This document shows positions 1 to 6,756 of a stretch of DNA of 10,052 bases, piece after piece. The number at the start of each line of letters is the position of its first letter. Position 1 is the first letter of the stretch. The notes below the pieces were generated by a model that worked only from the letters and a program-made list of their open reading frames with translations, did not search any database and had not been told where the DNA came from. This stretch comes from Hyphomicrobiaceae bacterium (GTDB lineage: Bacteria; Pseudomonadota; Alphaproteobacteria; Rhizobiales; MH13): assembly GCA_020442235.1 (NCBI GenBank), contig JAGRKQ010000156.1:1-10052 (forward strand), given 5' to 3'. Both the position numbers and the translations under genes were made by a program.

Positions 1-1242
1 AGCGAGAACCTTGTGGCCGGGTCGCCGGAGATCGAGGACAGGGTCATCACCTTCCCGTGGAGCGAGATCAAACGCCTTTCCGGCATCGAGATCGCCCCGC
101 GCGAAGCCAAGGCGATCCTCACCCGGCTCGGTTTCTGGGTGGTGGATGGCGGCGACACGGCGAAGGTCGCGGTGCCGAGCTGGCGCGCCGATGTCGACGG
201 CAAGGCCGATCTCGTCGAAGAGGTGATGCGCATCGTCGGCGTCGACAAGGTGCCGCTGGCCTCTTCGCTCGGTCGTGACACGGTGGTGCGCCCCGTGCTG
301 ACGCCGATCCAGCGCCGCACCCGCACCGCCAAGCGCGCGCTCGCCGGACGCGGCATGGTCGAGGCGGTGACCTGGTCCTTTGTGTCGCAGGCGCAGGCCG
401 AGGCCTTCGGCGGCGGCGCGGCGGCCTTGCAGTTGGCCAATCCCATTGCCGCCGACCTGTCCACCATGCGTCCGAGCCTGCTGCCGGGGCTTCTGGCGGC
501 CGCCCAGAAGAACGCCGACCGCGGGTTCCCGGACGTTGCCCTGTTCGAGGTCGGCCAGGTCTTCGCTGACGATACGCCTGAAGGCCAGACGATCTCCGCC
601 ACCGGCCTGCGCCGGGGCACGGCGGCGATGGCCGGTGCCGGCCGGCACTGGATCGGCAACATGCCGCAGGTCTCGGTGTTCAACGTCAAGGGCGACCTCT
701 TCGCCCTGCTCTCCGACCTCGGTCTCGATCCGGCAAGCCTGCAGATCAGCCGCGATGCGCCCGCCTGGTATCATCCGGGCCGTTCCGGCACGGTGCGGCG
801 CGGCCGCGATGTCTTCGGCCATTTCGGTGAGCTGCATCCGGGGCTTCTGGAAGATCTGGACGTCGACGGGCCGATCGTCGCGTTCGAGGTGACGCTCGAC
901 GCGCTGCCCGAAGCGAAGAAGAAAGCCTCCAGGGCCCGTCCGCCGCTGAACCTTTCCGGCCTGATGCCGGTGCGGCGCGACTTTGCCTTCCTCGTCAAGG
1001 AAACGGTCGAGGCCGAACGGCTGGTGAAGGCGGCAAGGGGCGCCGACAAGGCCCTGATCGCCGATGTGAAGCTCTTTGACCGCTATCGTGGCGACAAGAT
1101 CGGCGCCGACGAAGTTTCGCTTGCCATCGAGGTCACGCTGCAGCCGAAGGACAGGACGTTGACGGACGAGGATCTGGAAGCGGTCTCGGCCAAGATCGTC
1201 GCGGCGGTGGAAAAGGCGACCGGCGCGAGCCTGCGCGGTTGA
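1..1242 (+). CDS. pheT: Phenylalanine-tRNA ligase beta subunit, C-terminal part (5' end outside window)
   Basis: The frame is open from the first base and ends with TGA at 1240-1242, giving 413 residues, about half of a normal beta chain of roughly 800. The visible part starts just before the B5 domain (window residues about 15-85, with the PSWRADVDGKADLVEEVMRI stretch), continues through the catalytic-like core of the beta chain, and ends in the FDX-ACB anticodon-binding domain (about 311-412), marked by PVRRDFAFLV and LQPKDRTLTDEDLEAV. In the cytoplasm PheS2PheT2 charges tRNA-Phe. The beta subunit binds tRNA and, in its N-terminal half, edits mischarged Tyr; the editing domain lies outside the window. 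pheS normally sits directly upstream, also outside. The next gene converges on this one, with only 14 bases between the stop codons. Nothing looks broken. Identification is secure. Confidence 0.96.
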   Translation, partial: SENLVAGSPEIEDRVITFPWSEIKRLSGIEIAPREAKAILTRLGFWVVDGGDTAKVAVPSWRADVDGKADLVEEVMRIVGVDKVPLASSLGRDTVVRPVLTPIQRRTRTAKRALAGRGMVEAVTWSFVSQAQAEAFGGGAAALQLANPIAADLSTMRPSLLPGLLAAAQKNADRGFPDVALFEVGQVFADDTPEGQTISATGLRRGTAAMAGAGRHWIGNMPQVSVFNVKGDLFALLSDLGLDPASLQISRDAPAWYHPGRSGTVRRGRDVFGHFGELHPGLLEDLDVDGPIVAFEVTLDALPEAKKKASRARPPLNLSGLMPVRRDFAFLVKETVEAERLVKAARGADKALIADVKLFDRYRGDKIGADEVSLAIEVTLQPKDRTLTDEDLEAVSAKIVAAVEKATGASLRG

Positions 1243-1244
1243 TC

Positions 1245-1275
1245 TGAGGCCCGATCCTAGAGCCGGACAGCCTCA
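1245..1275. terminator. Weak inverted repeat at the pheT / M48 convergent junction
   Basis: TGAGGC (1245-1250) and GCCTCA (1270-1275) form a perfect 6-bp inverted repeat with a 19-base loop. It begins just after the pheT stop and reaches into the last codons of the opposing protease gene. The position suits a shared bidirectional terminator, but there is no T tract and the loop is long, so termination is only a guess. Confidence 0.22.
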
Positions 1276-2216
1276 CCGCGCTGGCGGGCCGGTTCGGGCA
1301 GGACGAAAGGCCGGTGGCCGTCCGCGACAACGGGCTCGGCACCGACGGGCCCATTTTCGCTTCCCGGCCGTTTCAGATCGCCAAGCCGCGCCAGCCTTGC
1401 CCGCATTGGCGGATGGGTGGTCGCCTGCACGCCGCCGGGCGTGCGGCGCAAGCCGGGAAACATCCGCGCCAGAAGGGCGTGATGCATCGCCTCCACCCGC
1501 TGCAACGCATCCGCCAAGCCTTGCGGATCGCCGGTCAGCTGTGCGGCCATGCGGTCGGCATCGAACTCGCGCGTGCGTGACAGGGCAAGCCGCAGGCTCA
1601 TGATGATGCCCGGCGCGGCAAGCATCAAAAGATTGGGCAGGATCGGCACCAGCGGCCGCCCGCTCATCAGCGCCGGCAGGTTGACGACAAGGAGTGCCAG
1701 TCCGGCGATGGACAGAACGCCGGCAAGGCGCTGCATGCGTTCGCCGGTGGCAAAGACGCGAAGATCGCCATGGGCCAGATGGCCGATCTCGTGGGCCAGC
1801 ACGCCCGCGACCTCGCGGCGGGTCAGGTGGGTCAGGAGCGCGGGCGTCACCCCGATGGCCGCATGGCGTCCGCTCCCGATGGCAAAGGCGTTCATGGCCT
1901 TTTGCGGCACCAGATAGAGCGCCGGTATCGTTGAAAGCCCGGCGCGCGCGCTCAGCGTCTCCACCAGTTCGCAAAGGCCGGGCACGGCCTGGGGCGAAAG
2001 CGCCCGCGCCCGAAGCCGCGTCAGCGCCTCGCGGCCGTCCTGATGGCTCGCGTCATAGGCGATGGCAACAACGACCAGCGGCACGGCAACAAGGCCGAGC
2101 GGTCCGGCAAGCCCGACCGCGGCAACGGCCAGGATGAGCACCGCCGCGCCCATCAGAAGCAGCGTTTCAAGGCGGTTGCGCCGCCGCTGGGCGAGGTCTC
2201 GGGACGGGTCGATCAT
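1257..2216 (-). CDS. Membrane-bound M48-family zinc metalloprotease (HtpX-like)
   Basis: A 319-residue protein with the M48 zinc site: HEIGH at residues 142-146 and the third ligand Glu217 in EFDAD. Two hydrophobic stretches near the N-terminus (about 17-38 and 40-54) and two after the catalytic helix (about 165-183 and 190-210) give the usual HtpX layout of four membrane segments with a cytosolic active site. NAFAIG (109-114) and THPP (267-270) are further family marks. HtpX-type proteases degrade misfolded or damaged inner-membrane proteins. This one differs enough from E. coli HtpX that I do not assign the symbol. The last 35 or so residues are polar, proline-rich and probably disordered. 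It is the last gene of a leftward run, 47 bases after the oxidoreductase gene, and no strong Shine-Dalgarno sequence is visible before its ATG. Family call is firm; substrate unknown. Confidence 0.9.
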   Translation of the reverse strand: MIDPSRDLAQRRRNRLETLLLMGAAVLILAVAAVGLAGPLGLVAVPLVVVAIAYDASHQDGREALTRLRARALSPQAVPGLCELVETLSARAGLSTIPALYLVPQKAMNAFAIGSGRHAAIGVTPALLTHLTRREVAGVLAHEIGHLAHGDLRVFATGERMQRLAGVLSIAGLALLVVNLPALMSGRPLVPILPNLLMLAAPGIIMSLRLALSRTREFDADRMAAQLTGDPQGLADALQRVEAMHHALLARMFPGLRRTPGGVQATTHPPMRARLARLGDLKRPGSENGPVGAEPVVADGHRPFVLPEPARQRGEAVRL

Positions 2217-2263
2217 GGCCCGACTATAAGCAGGCCCGCGCGCCGCGCGAAGCGCAGTTGTGC

Positions 2264-3367
2264 TCAGGCCTCGACACGATCGGCAACATGCCGGGCCAGC
2301 GCCGGCGAGGCGGTCAGTCCCGGCGATTCGATGCCGTAAAGCGCGACATAGCCGGCAACGCCGTGGGCGCTTTCGTCGTGGATGAGAAAGTCGGTCGAGG
2401 AGCCGCCCGGCTTTTCGATCTTCGGGCGGATGCCGGTATAGGCCGGATGCAGGGCACCTTCGGCAAGATCGGGATAGTAGCGCCGCACGGCGTGTTCAAA
2501 TGCGGCGCGGCGGTCCTCGCTCACCCGGTAGTCTTCCGCCTCCAGCCACTCCACGTCCGGGCCGAATTTCGCCTGTCCGCCGAGGTCGAGGGTGAGGTGG
2601 ATGCCAAGCCCGCCGGGCTCCGGCACCGGATAGATCAGCCGCGAGAACGGCGCTCTGCCGGAGAGCGCAAAATAATTGCCCTTGGCGAGGAACTGCGGCG
2701 GGATGCTGTCGCCCGCAACCCCCTCGATGGCGCGCGACAGGGCCTGCGCCCCGAGCGCTGCGGCATTGACGACGCTGCGGGCGCAGAGCGTCATGGCCGC
2801 CTCTCCGGCAATGTCGAGCCGGATGCCGCCGGCGGTCACGGCGCCGGAGCGCACCGGCGCGTTGAAGGCGATCATGCCGCCATGATCTTCCAGAACGCCC
2901 TGGTAGGAGAGCATCAGACCATGGCTGTCGACGATGCCGGTCGAGGGCGAGATGAGGGCGCCCGCGCCCTTCAGCGCCGGTTCGAGGCGGGCCATCTGGT
3001 CGCGGTCGATGAGGTCCAGATCCTCGACCCCGTTCGCTTCGCCCTGCGCCTTGATGGCCTCCAGCCGGGACAGTTCGTTGTCGGTCTCGGCGACGATCAG
3101 CTTGCCGCAGCGCCTGTGGGCGATGCCGGCCTGCTCGCACAGCGCATAAAGGCGGGCCTTGCCTTCGACGCAGAGCTGCGCCTTCAGCGTTTCGGCGGGA
3201 TAATAGAGCCCGGCATGGATCACCTCTGAATTGCGCGAGGAAACGCCCGAGCCGATGAGGCTCTCCTTTTCCAGCACAATGACCTCGCGCCCGCGTCGGG
3301 CGAGTTCGGCGGCAATCGCAAGGCCGACCACGCCGGCTCCGACGACGATGCAATCGACTTCTTCCAT
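2264..3367 (-). CDS. FAD-dependent oxidoreductase, L-2-hydroxyglutarate dehydrogenase-like (DAO fold)
   Basis: A 367-residue flavoprotein. An N-terminal Rossmann motif, VGAGVVGLAIA with the glycines at 10, 12 and 15, is followed by the acidic residue that binds the FAD ribose (VLEKE, about 31-35). SSRNSEVIHAGLYYP (43-57) and the C-terminal GIESPGLTASPALA segment are characteristic of the L2HGDH/LhgO branch of the DAO superfamily. Relatives oxidise L-2-hydroxyglutarate to 2-oxoglutarate and pass electrons to the quinone pool. In characterised L2HGDH the motif is, from memory, closer to GHNSGVIH; here it is SRNSEVIH, so the substrate may be another 2-hydroxy acid or amine. It lies 24 bases downstream of a 2-oxoglutarate-dependent dioxygenase gene on the same strand, so co-transcription is likely. 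No membrane segment is seen. The family is sure, the substrate is not. Confidence 0.88.
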   Translation of the reverse strand: MEEVDCIVVGAGVVGLAIAAELARRGREVIVLEKESLIGSGVSSRNSEVIHAGLYYPAETLKAQLCVEGKARLYALCEQAGIAHRRCGKLIVAETDNELSRLEAIKAQGEANGVEDLDLIDRDQMARLEPALKGAGALISPSTGIVDSHGLMLSYQGVLEDHGGMIAFNAPVRSGAVTAGGIRLDIAGEAAMTLCARSVVNAAALGAQALSRAIEGVAGDSIPPQFLAKGNYFALSGRAPFSRLIYPVPEPGGLGIHLTLDLGGQAKFGPDVEWLEAEDYRVSEDRRAAFEHAVRRYYPDLAEGALHPAYTGIRPKIEKPGGSSTDFLIHDESAHGVAGYVALYGIESPGLTASPALARHVADRVEA

Positions 3368-3391
3368 AGGGCTCCCGGCGTGCGTTGGCGT

Positions 3392-4051
3392 TCAGTCCTC
3401 GGCCCAGCGGCGGATGAGATTGGCCAGGCTCTTGGAGATGAGATCGAAGGATTCGCTCTTGCCCTCCCGTTCAAACACCATGCGGCGGGCGCGGTCGAGA
3501 TCGAACAGCGTTTCGCGCTGATCGGCCATGCGGATGAAGGAGCGGGCCCAGCCGACCGCGACGATGCGTTCGCCGCGCGTGACCGGCTCCACCCGGTGCA
3601 GGGTGGTCGAAGGATAGCAGAAGAGCGCGCCGGCCGGCAGCTTCACATGCTCCTCGCCCCCCGGCATGTCGAGAATGAGCGCGCCGCCGTCATAGCTTTC
3701 CGGTTCGGCCAGAAACAGCGTGAAGGAAACATCGGTGCGAAGGCCCCGCATCAGCGCGTCGTCGACGTGATTGCCATAGGCCTCGCCCGCGCCGTAGCGG
3801 GCAAGGATCAGCGGCGTCAGCGTCCTTGGCCGCACGGCGGCCTGAAACACCTCATGGGCAAGAATGGCCTTCTCGATTTCGCCGGTGACGGCTTGAAGGG
3901 CACCGGTCGGTTTTGCCTGCCGGTTGGCCTTGACGTCGCGCGCCGCCCAGCCTGCCGTGGCCCTGCCGTCGGTGAAGGAAAGGCCGTCCACGGCGCGCCG
4001 CAGAACGGCCAGCGTGTCGGCGGCGATGACATCGCCGATCTTTAGAAACAT
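3392..4051 (-). CDS. Fe(II)/2-oxoglutarate-dependent dioxygenase, PiuC/YbiX (PKHD-type hydroxylase) family
   Basis: A 219-residue protein, close to the usual 225 or so of PiuC/YbiX. All expected active-site residues are present: iron ligands His95 and Asp97 in YGNHVDDAL, the distal ligand His152 in TTLHRVEP, and Arg162 in GERIVAVGW, which binds the 2-oxoglutarate carboxylate. The start at 4051 is supported by GGAG (4061-4064, minus strand) nine bases upstream. In gamma-proteobacteria piuC lies beside the siderophore receptor gene piuA and is iron regulated; no receptor is visible here. The hydroxylated substrate is not established. It is the first gene of the leftward run and is divergent from a secreted-protein gene across 134 bases. 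Family call very firm; function in iron metabolism is inference from relatives. Confidence 0.93.
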   Translation of the reverse strand: MFLKIGDVIAADTLAVLRRAVDGLSFTDGRATAGWAARDVKANRQAKPTGALQAVTGEIEKAILAHEVFQAAVRPRTLTPLILARYGAGEAYGNHVDDALMRGLRTDVSFTLFLAEPESYDGGALILDMPGGEEHVKLPAGALFCYPSTTLHRVEPVTRGERIVAVGWARSFIRMADQRETLFDLDRARRMVFEREGKSESFDLISKSLANLIRRWAED

Positions 4052-4057
4052 TCCATG
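4041..4057. promoter_or_regulatory. Possible Irr-type (ICE-like) motif over the dioxygenase start codon
   Basis: The plus-strand stretch starting TTTAGAA, then three bases, then TTCCATG, matches 11 of 14 defined positions of the rhizobial iron-control element as I recall it (TTTAGAA-N3-TTCTAAA). One half is perfect, but it consists of codons 2-4 of the dioxygenase gene, and the site covers the start codon, an odd place for an operator. I treat it as a weak candidate that could well be chance. Confidence 0.18.
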
Positions 4058-4113
4058 CAGCTCCGGTTTTTTCTTCCTGATCGAAAAGCGTTCTGGTTAC
4101 CCCTTGGGCCGGG

Positions 4114-4156
4114 CGCAAGGTTTTCTGCCTGCAGCCTGTAACGTTTCCAACCTGCG
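4114..4156. other. Imperfect inverted repeat in the divergent intergenic region
   Basis: CGCAAGGTT (4114-4122) pairs with AACCTGCG (4149-4156), giving eight pairs with one bulged A and a 26-base loop. It sits in the 134-base gap between the divergent dioxygenase and secreted-protein genes, upstream of the Shine-Dalgarno sequence of the latter. It could be an operator or a leader hairpin. I cannot assign a binding protein. Confidence 0.3.
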
Positions 4157-4185
4157 GCCTTGACCCGCAAGCCAGGGAAAAAGAG

Positions 4186-5052
4186 ATGACACGATCGCGT
4201 ATCTGGTTCGGGCTCGGCACGGCGGTTCTCGCCGGCCACAGCCTTTCGCCACTCCCCGCAACCGCAGCCGAGGCGACCGCGCGCGCCGAACCGCCGCGCA
4301 CCGACGGCCCGGTTCTGGTCTTTGACGCCGGACGGTCGCAGCGCGCGGCCATGAAGGCCTTTTCCGCCCAGGGCGGCGAAGGGGGCGAGGGCGGTGAAGG
4401 TGGCGTTGATCCGGGCCTCGCCGCTGAAGATCCCGTTGCCTATGGCGTCTCTCTCGCCGTCATCGAGGCGCATTATCTCGCCGGTCTTGCCGCTTATGAA
4501 GCGGGCGAGACGGAGGAAGGGGCGGAAATGTTCGCCCATGGCTATTCGGAAATCTATGCCGATATGGAAGAGGTCTATCTGGCGCGCGGCGTCGATGGGC
4601 TGGAAGGGGCTCTTCTGGATGCCGTGGCCAAGGCGGGCGATGGTGCGCCGGGCGAAGAGGTGTCCGAAGCCGCGCAGCATGTCCTGGCCCTGCTTGAAGC
4701 CGCCGAAGCGACCGCTCCGGCTTCTGACGATGCGCTGCGCACCGAGGCGGCCATCATCGTGGAGCTGATCGACCGCACGGCGGCGCAGTATCTGTCGGCC
4801 CGGACCGGCGGCAGCGAAGAAGCCTTTCTCGATGGCTATGGCTTTGCCGCGGCGGCTCAGCGGCGCGCCGATCAGCATCTGGCCGCCATCGGCGAGCGCT
4901 CTCCGGCGCTGGCCGAAAGCCTCAGCGCCGCGCTGGCGCTCGGCCGCGAAGCCTTCCCGACGCCCTTGCCGGTGGCCGATCCGGCGCTGGAGCCGGGCGT
5001 CTTCCTCGCCATGGCGACGCAGGCTCGCTTCGCGCTCAACGCCCTGCACTGA
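4186..5052 (+). CDS. Secreted alpha-helical protein of unknown function with Gly-Gly-Glu repeat
   Basis: 288 residues. The N-terminus (MTRSRIWFGLGTAVLAGHSL onward) is a plausible Sec signal peptide with a likely cut near residue 28 (ATA-AE), so the mature protein should be periplasmic. Residues 63-73 are three GGE units plus GG. After that the chain is predicted to be almost all helix and rich in Ala and Glu. The most distinctive stretch (about 92-132) has EAHYLAGLAAYEAGE and FAHGYSEIYADMEE, a spaced pattern of His96, His118 and acidic residues. From memory this resembles uncharacterised exported alphaproteobacterial proteins with a GHL-G-LY-G-A-H-HP-E-Y pattern; the second His-Pro is missing here. 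The start is backed by AGGGA (4174-4178) seven bases before the ATG. The gene is divergent from the PiuC-like dioxygenase gene and followed by a 99-base gap. I do not recognise a named family, and metal binding is only a guess. Confidence 0.8.
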   Translation: MTRSRIWFGLGTAVLAGHSLSPLPATAAEATARAEPPRTDGPVLVFDAGRSQRAAMKAFSAQGGEGGEGGEGGVDPGLAAEDPVAYGVSLAVIEAHYLAGLAAYEAGETEEGAEMFAHGYSEIYADMEEVYLARGVDGLEGALLDAVAKAGDGAPGEEVSEAAQHVLALLEAAEATAPASDDALRTEAAIIVELIDRTAAQYLSARTGGSEEAFLDGYGFAAAAQRRADQHLAAIGERSPALAESLSAALALGREAFPTPLPVADPALEPGVFLAMATQARFALNALH

Positions 5053-5057
5053 ACCCG

Positions 5058-5081
5058 CGCCGGGCGAAAAGCCGGCCGGCG
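5058..5081 (+). other. Hairpin just after the secreted-protein gene
   Basis: CGCCGG (5058-5063) and CCGGCG (5076-5081) form a 6-bp GC-only stem beginning six bases after the stop codon at 5050-5052; an alternative 5-bp pairing (5059-5063 with 5072-5076) competes with it. No T run follows, so it is not a classical intrinsic terminator. It might protect the 3' end or help termination. Confidence 0.3.
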
Positions 5082-5116
5082 AAGGGGCGGCTTGAACTCG
5101 CCCCCGTCCCGAAGCA

Positions 5117-5148
5117 CTCTCCCCGCGCCGGAAAAGGCGCGAGGAGAG
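5117..5148 (+). promoter_or_regulatory. Long hairpin that sequesters the Shine-Dalgarno of the PPOX flavoprotein gene
   Basis: CTCTCC (5117-5122) pairs with GGAGAG (5143-5148), and CGCGCC (5124-5129) pairs with GGCGCG (5136-5141). This gives 12 base pairs around a GGAAAA loop (5130-5135) with a single C-A mismatch (5123/5142). The right arm GGAGAG is the ribosome-binding site of the ATG at 5152, only three bases further on. If folded in the mRNA, the stem would hide this site from the ribosome, so translation would need melting, a helper factor, or ribosomes arriving from upstream. There is no T tract, which argues against a terminator. The structure is read directly from the bases; the regulatory role is inferred. 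Confidence 0.6.
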
Positions 5149-5151
5149 ATC

Positions 5152-5763
5152 ATGAGCCAGATCACCACCCTTGAGGAACTCGAGGCGCTCTATGGCGCGC
5201 CGCAGGCCGCATCCGTGGAGAAGGAAGTCGCCGCGCTCACCCCGAGCTATGCCGCCTTCATTCGCCGCGCCCCTTTCGTGGCGGTGGCGACCGTCGGCCC
5301 GGATGGCGCGGACTGCACCCCGCGCGGTGATCCGCAAAGCTGCGTCGAGATTGTCGACGAGAGAACGCTGCTCCTGCCCGACCGGCGCGGCAACAATCGC
5401 TGCGATACGCTGCGCAATCTCATCCACGATCCGCGCATTGCACTGATGTTCATGGTGCCGGGTTCGCTCAGCATCGTGCGGGTCAACGGCCGGGCGCGCA
5501 TCCTGACGGATGCAGCGCTGATCGCGCGTCTTGCACGCGCCGGCAAGGCACCGCGCTCGGTCATCGAGATCGCCATCGAGACGGTCTATTTCCAGTGCGC
5601 GCGCGCAGTGATGCGGGCCCGGCTCTGGGAGCCGGAGAGCTTTGCCGATCCCGCCGACCTGCCCAGCCCCGGAGCCTTTCTCGCCGACGCCACGCAAGGA
5701 AAGATCGACGGCCGGGACTATGATGCGCGCTGGGCGGCGCGGGCCGAAGAGACGATGTGGTGA
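5152..5763 (+). CDS. Pyridoxamine 5'-phosphate oxidase-like FMN flavoprotein (MSMEG_1061/DR2398-like)
   Basis: 203 residues from the ATG at 5152, chosen because GAGGAGAG lies just upstream and because family members begin with a short helix like this one; the in-frame TTG at 5092 has no such support. The split-barrel flavin-binding core covers about residues 35-120: FVAVATVGPDG, CTPRGDP, LLLPDRRGNNRCDTLRNL and the strand SIVRVNGRARI. The C-terminal YFQCARAVMRARLWEPE stretch is typical of the subgroup. These are small soluble cytoplasmic, usually dimeric FMN proteins. Their annotation as pyridoxamine-phosphate oxidases is by fold only; true PdxH activity is not expected and the substrate is unknown. 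The gene ends against rsmE, so the two are probably co-transcribed. The unusual feature is the hairpin over its ribosome-binding site. Confidence 0.9.
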   Translation: MSQITTLEELEALYGAPQAASVEKEVAALTPSYAAFIRRAPFVAVATVGPDGADCTPRGDPQSCVEIVDERTLLLPDRRGNNRCDTLRNLIHDPRIALMFMVPGSLSIVRVNGRARILTDAALIARLARAGKAPRSVIEIAIETVYFQCARAVMRARLWEPESFADPADLPSPGAFLADATQGKIDGRDYDARWAARAEETMW

Positions 5764-5774
5764 CGGGCGGAGCC

Positions 5775-6530
5775 ATGGAAGCGCGCTACGACCACCGCAC
5801 GCCGAGGCTGTTTCTCGAAGATCCGCTTTGCGACGGCGCGCAGATCGCCCTTGACCGCGACAAGGCACATTATCTCGTCTCGGTCATGCGGCTGAAGGCG
5901 GGGGATGGCGTTCTGGTCTTCAACGGACGCGACGGCGAGTTCCGGGCGGTTCTGGAGGCTGCGGATCGCAAGGCGGCACGGCTGGCGATCGGGCCGCAAA
6001 CCCGCCCGCAGCCGCAAAGAGCGCGCGTGACGCTCGCCTTCGCGCCGCTGAAACATGCCCGGCTCGACTACATGGTGCAAAAGGCCGTGGAGATGGGGGC
6101 CGGCCGGCTGATGCCGGTCTTCACCCATCACACCCAGCCGAACCGCATCAACACCGAGCGCATGCAGGCCAACGTGCTGGAAGCCGCCGAGCAATGCGGC
6201 ATCCTGACGATCGCCGAGGTTCTGGAGCCGAAAAAGCTTGACGCCTTTCTTGCCGGCGCGGCCGCACGCGATCCCCTGCCGCTTATCGTCTTCTGCGACG
6301 AGGGCGAGGAGGCGCAGAGCCCCTTCGCGGCGCTGGATGGTGTGGCCCCGGACCGCGAAGTGGTCGTGCTCATCGGCCCGGAAGGCGGCTTTTCCATCGA
6401 TGAGCGAAGGGCGATCCGCGCCCTCGGTCATGCCCGCGCCGTCACCCTTGGGCCGCGCATCCTGAGGGCCGATACCGCTGCTGTCGCCGCGCTTGCGCTC
6501 GTCGGCGCGGCGCTGGATGAGCGCAAGTGA
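5775..6530 (+). CDS. rsmE: 16S rRNA (uracil(1498)-N(3))-methyltransferase
   Basis: 251 residues, the usual length. An N-terminal PUA-like RNA-binding part contains AHYLVSVMRLKAGD (31-44). The SPOUT methyltransferase domain holds KHARLDYMVQKAVEMG (93-108), EAAEQ (136-140), the knot motif GPEGGF (201-206) and LGPRILRADTA (225-235), which form the S-adenosylmethionine pocket. The enzyme methylates N3 of U1498 in helix 44 of 16S rRNA in the assembled 30S subunit. The ATG at 5775 is preferred because homologues start close to this point. An in-frame GTG at 5757 (6 codons earlier, overlapping the upstream stop) is also possible, and its spacing to GAAGAG (5746-5751) is in fact better than the short gap between GGAG (5769-5772) and the ATG. 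rsmE followed by gshA is a common rhizobial arrangement. Confidence 0.95.
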   Translation: MEARYDHRTPRLFLEDPLCDGAQIALDRDKAHYLVSVMRLKAGDGVLVFNGRDGEFRAVLEAADRKAARLAIGPQTRPQPQRARVTLAFAPLKHARLDYMVQKAVEMGAGRLMPVFTHHTQPNRINTERMQANVLEAAEQCGILTIAEVLEPKKLDAFLAGAAARDPLPLIVFCDEGEEAQSPFAALDGVAPDREVVVLIGPEGGFSIDERRAIRALGHARAVTLGPRILRADTAAVAALALVGAALDERK

Positions 6531-6582
6531 CGCTTGAAGCCCGCCTGTCGCCAAGGCCTCACTCAAACGTGAAATTCAAGCG
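6531..6582. other. Perfect 8-bp inverted repeat directly after rsmE
   Basis: CGCTTGAA (6531-6538) starts at the first base after the rsmE stop and is matched by TTCAAGCG (6575-6582), with 36 bases between the arms. The loop is too long for a classical terminator and no T tract follows. It may be a protein-binding site or a weak 3'-end structure. Confidence 0.35.
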
Positions 6583-6619
6583 CCGCGCCGAAATCATAGG
6601 ATTGCCGGGGTCTTTCTGA

Positions 6620-6656
6620 TTCCGGCATCTGCGGTGTGGCGCTGCGAATGCCGGAA
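6620..6656. promoter_or_regulatory. Perfect 9-bp inverted repeat in the rsmE-gshA gap
   Basis: TTCCGGCAT (6620-6628) and ATGCCGGAA (6648-6656) are exact inverse complements separated by 19 bases. The position, about 120 bases upstream of the gshA start codon, suits either an operator for a dimeric regulator or an RNA hairpin. No T run follows, so simple termination is unlikely. Arms are read directly; the role is unknown. Confidence 0.4.
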
Positions 6657-6736
6657 CCGGGCCCCGGACCGATCCGGATTGCCCATCGACAGAAGCGGTC
6701 CCGAAGGTCTAGACGGAACCAAAACGACACCAGATC

Positions 6737-6756
6737 GGCACGGCCCGTTCCGTGCC
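6737..6756 (+). promoter_or_regulatory. 7-bp GC-rich hairpin in the gshA leader
   Basis: GGCACGG (6737-6743) and CCGTGCC (6750-6756) form a perfect 7-bp stem with the 6-base loop CCCGTT, ending 20 bases before the gshA ATG. It would be stable in RNA, but it leaves the putative ribosome-binding site CGGGA (6766-6770) free. A leader hairpin affecting mRNA stability or translation is possible. Confidence 0.4.

Noticed and set aside
2258..3229. Open frame of 323 codons on the plus strand opposite the FAD oxidoreductase
   Set aside because: It has no domain and follows the codon pattern of the opposite gene, whose FAD motif and C-terminal signature are clear.
5092..5151. TTG start for the PPOX flavoprotein 20 codons upstream
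   Set aside because: There is no convincing ribosome-binding site before it, and the extra residues would be encoded by the hairpin arms. The ATG at 5152 has a strong GAGGAGAG.
4042..5868. Long open frame of 608 codons on the minus strand opposite the secreted-protein and PPOX genes
   Set aside because: It is Arg- and Gly-rich without any recognisable domain, and it overlaps two plus-strand genes that have ribosome-binding sites and family motifs. Long antisense frames are common in GC-rich DNA.
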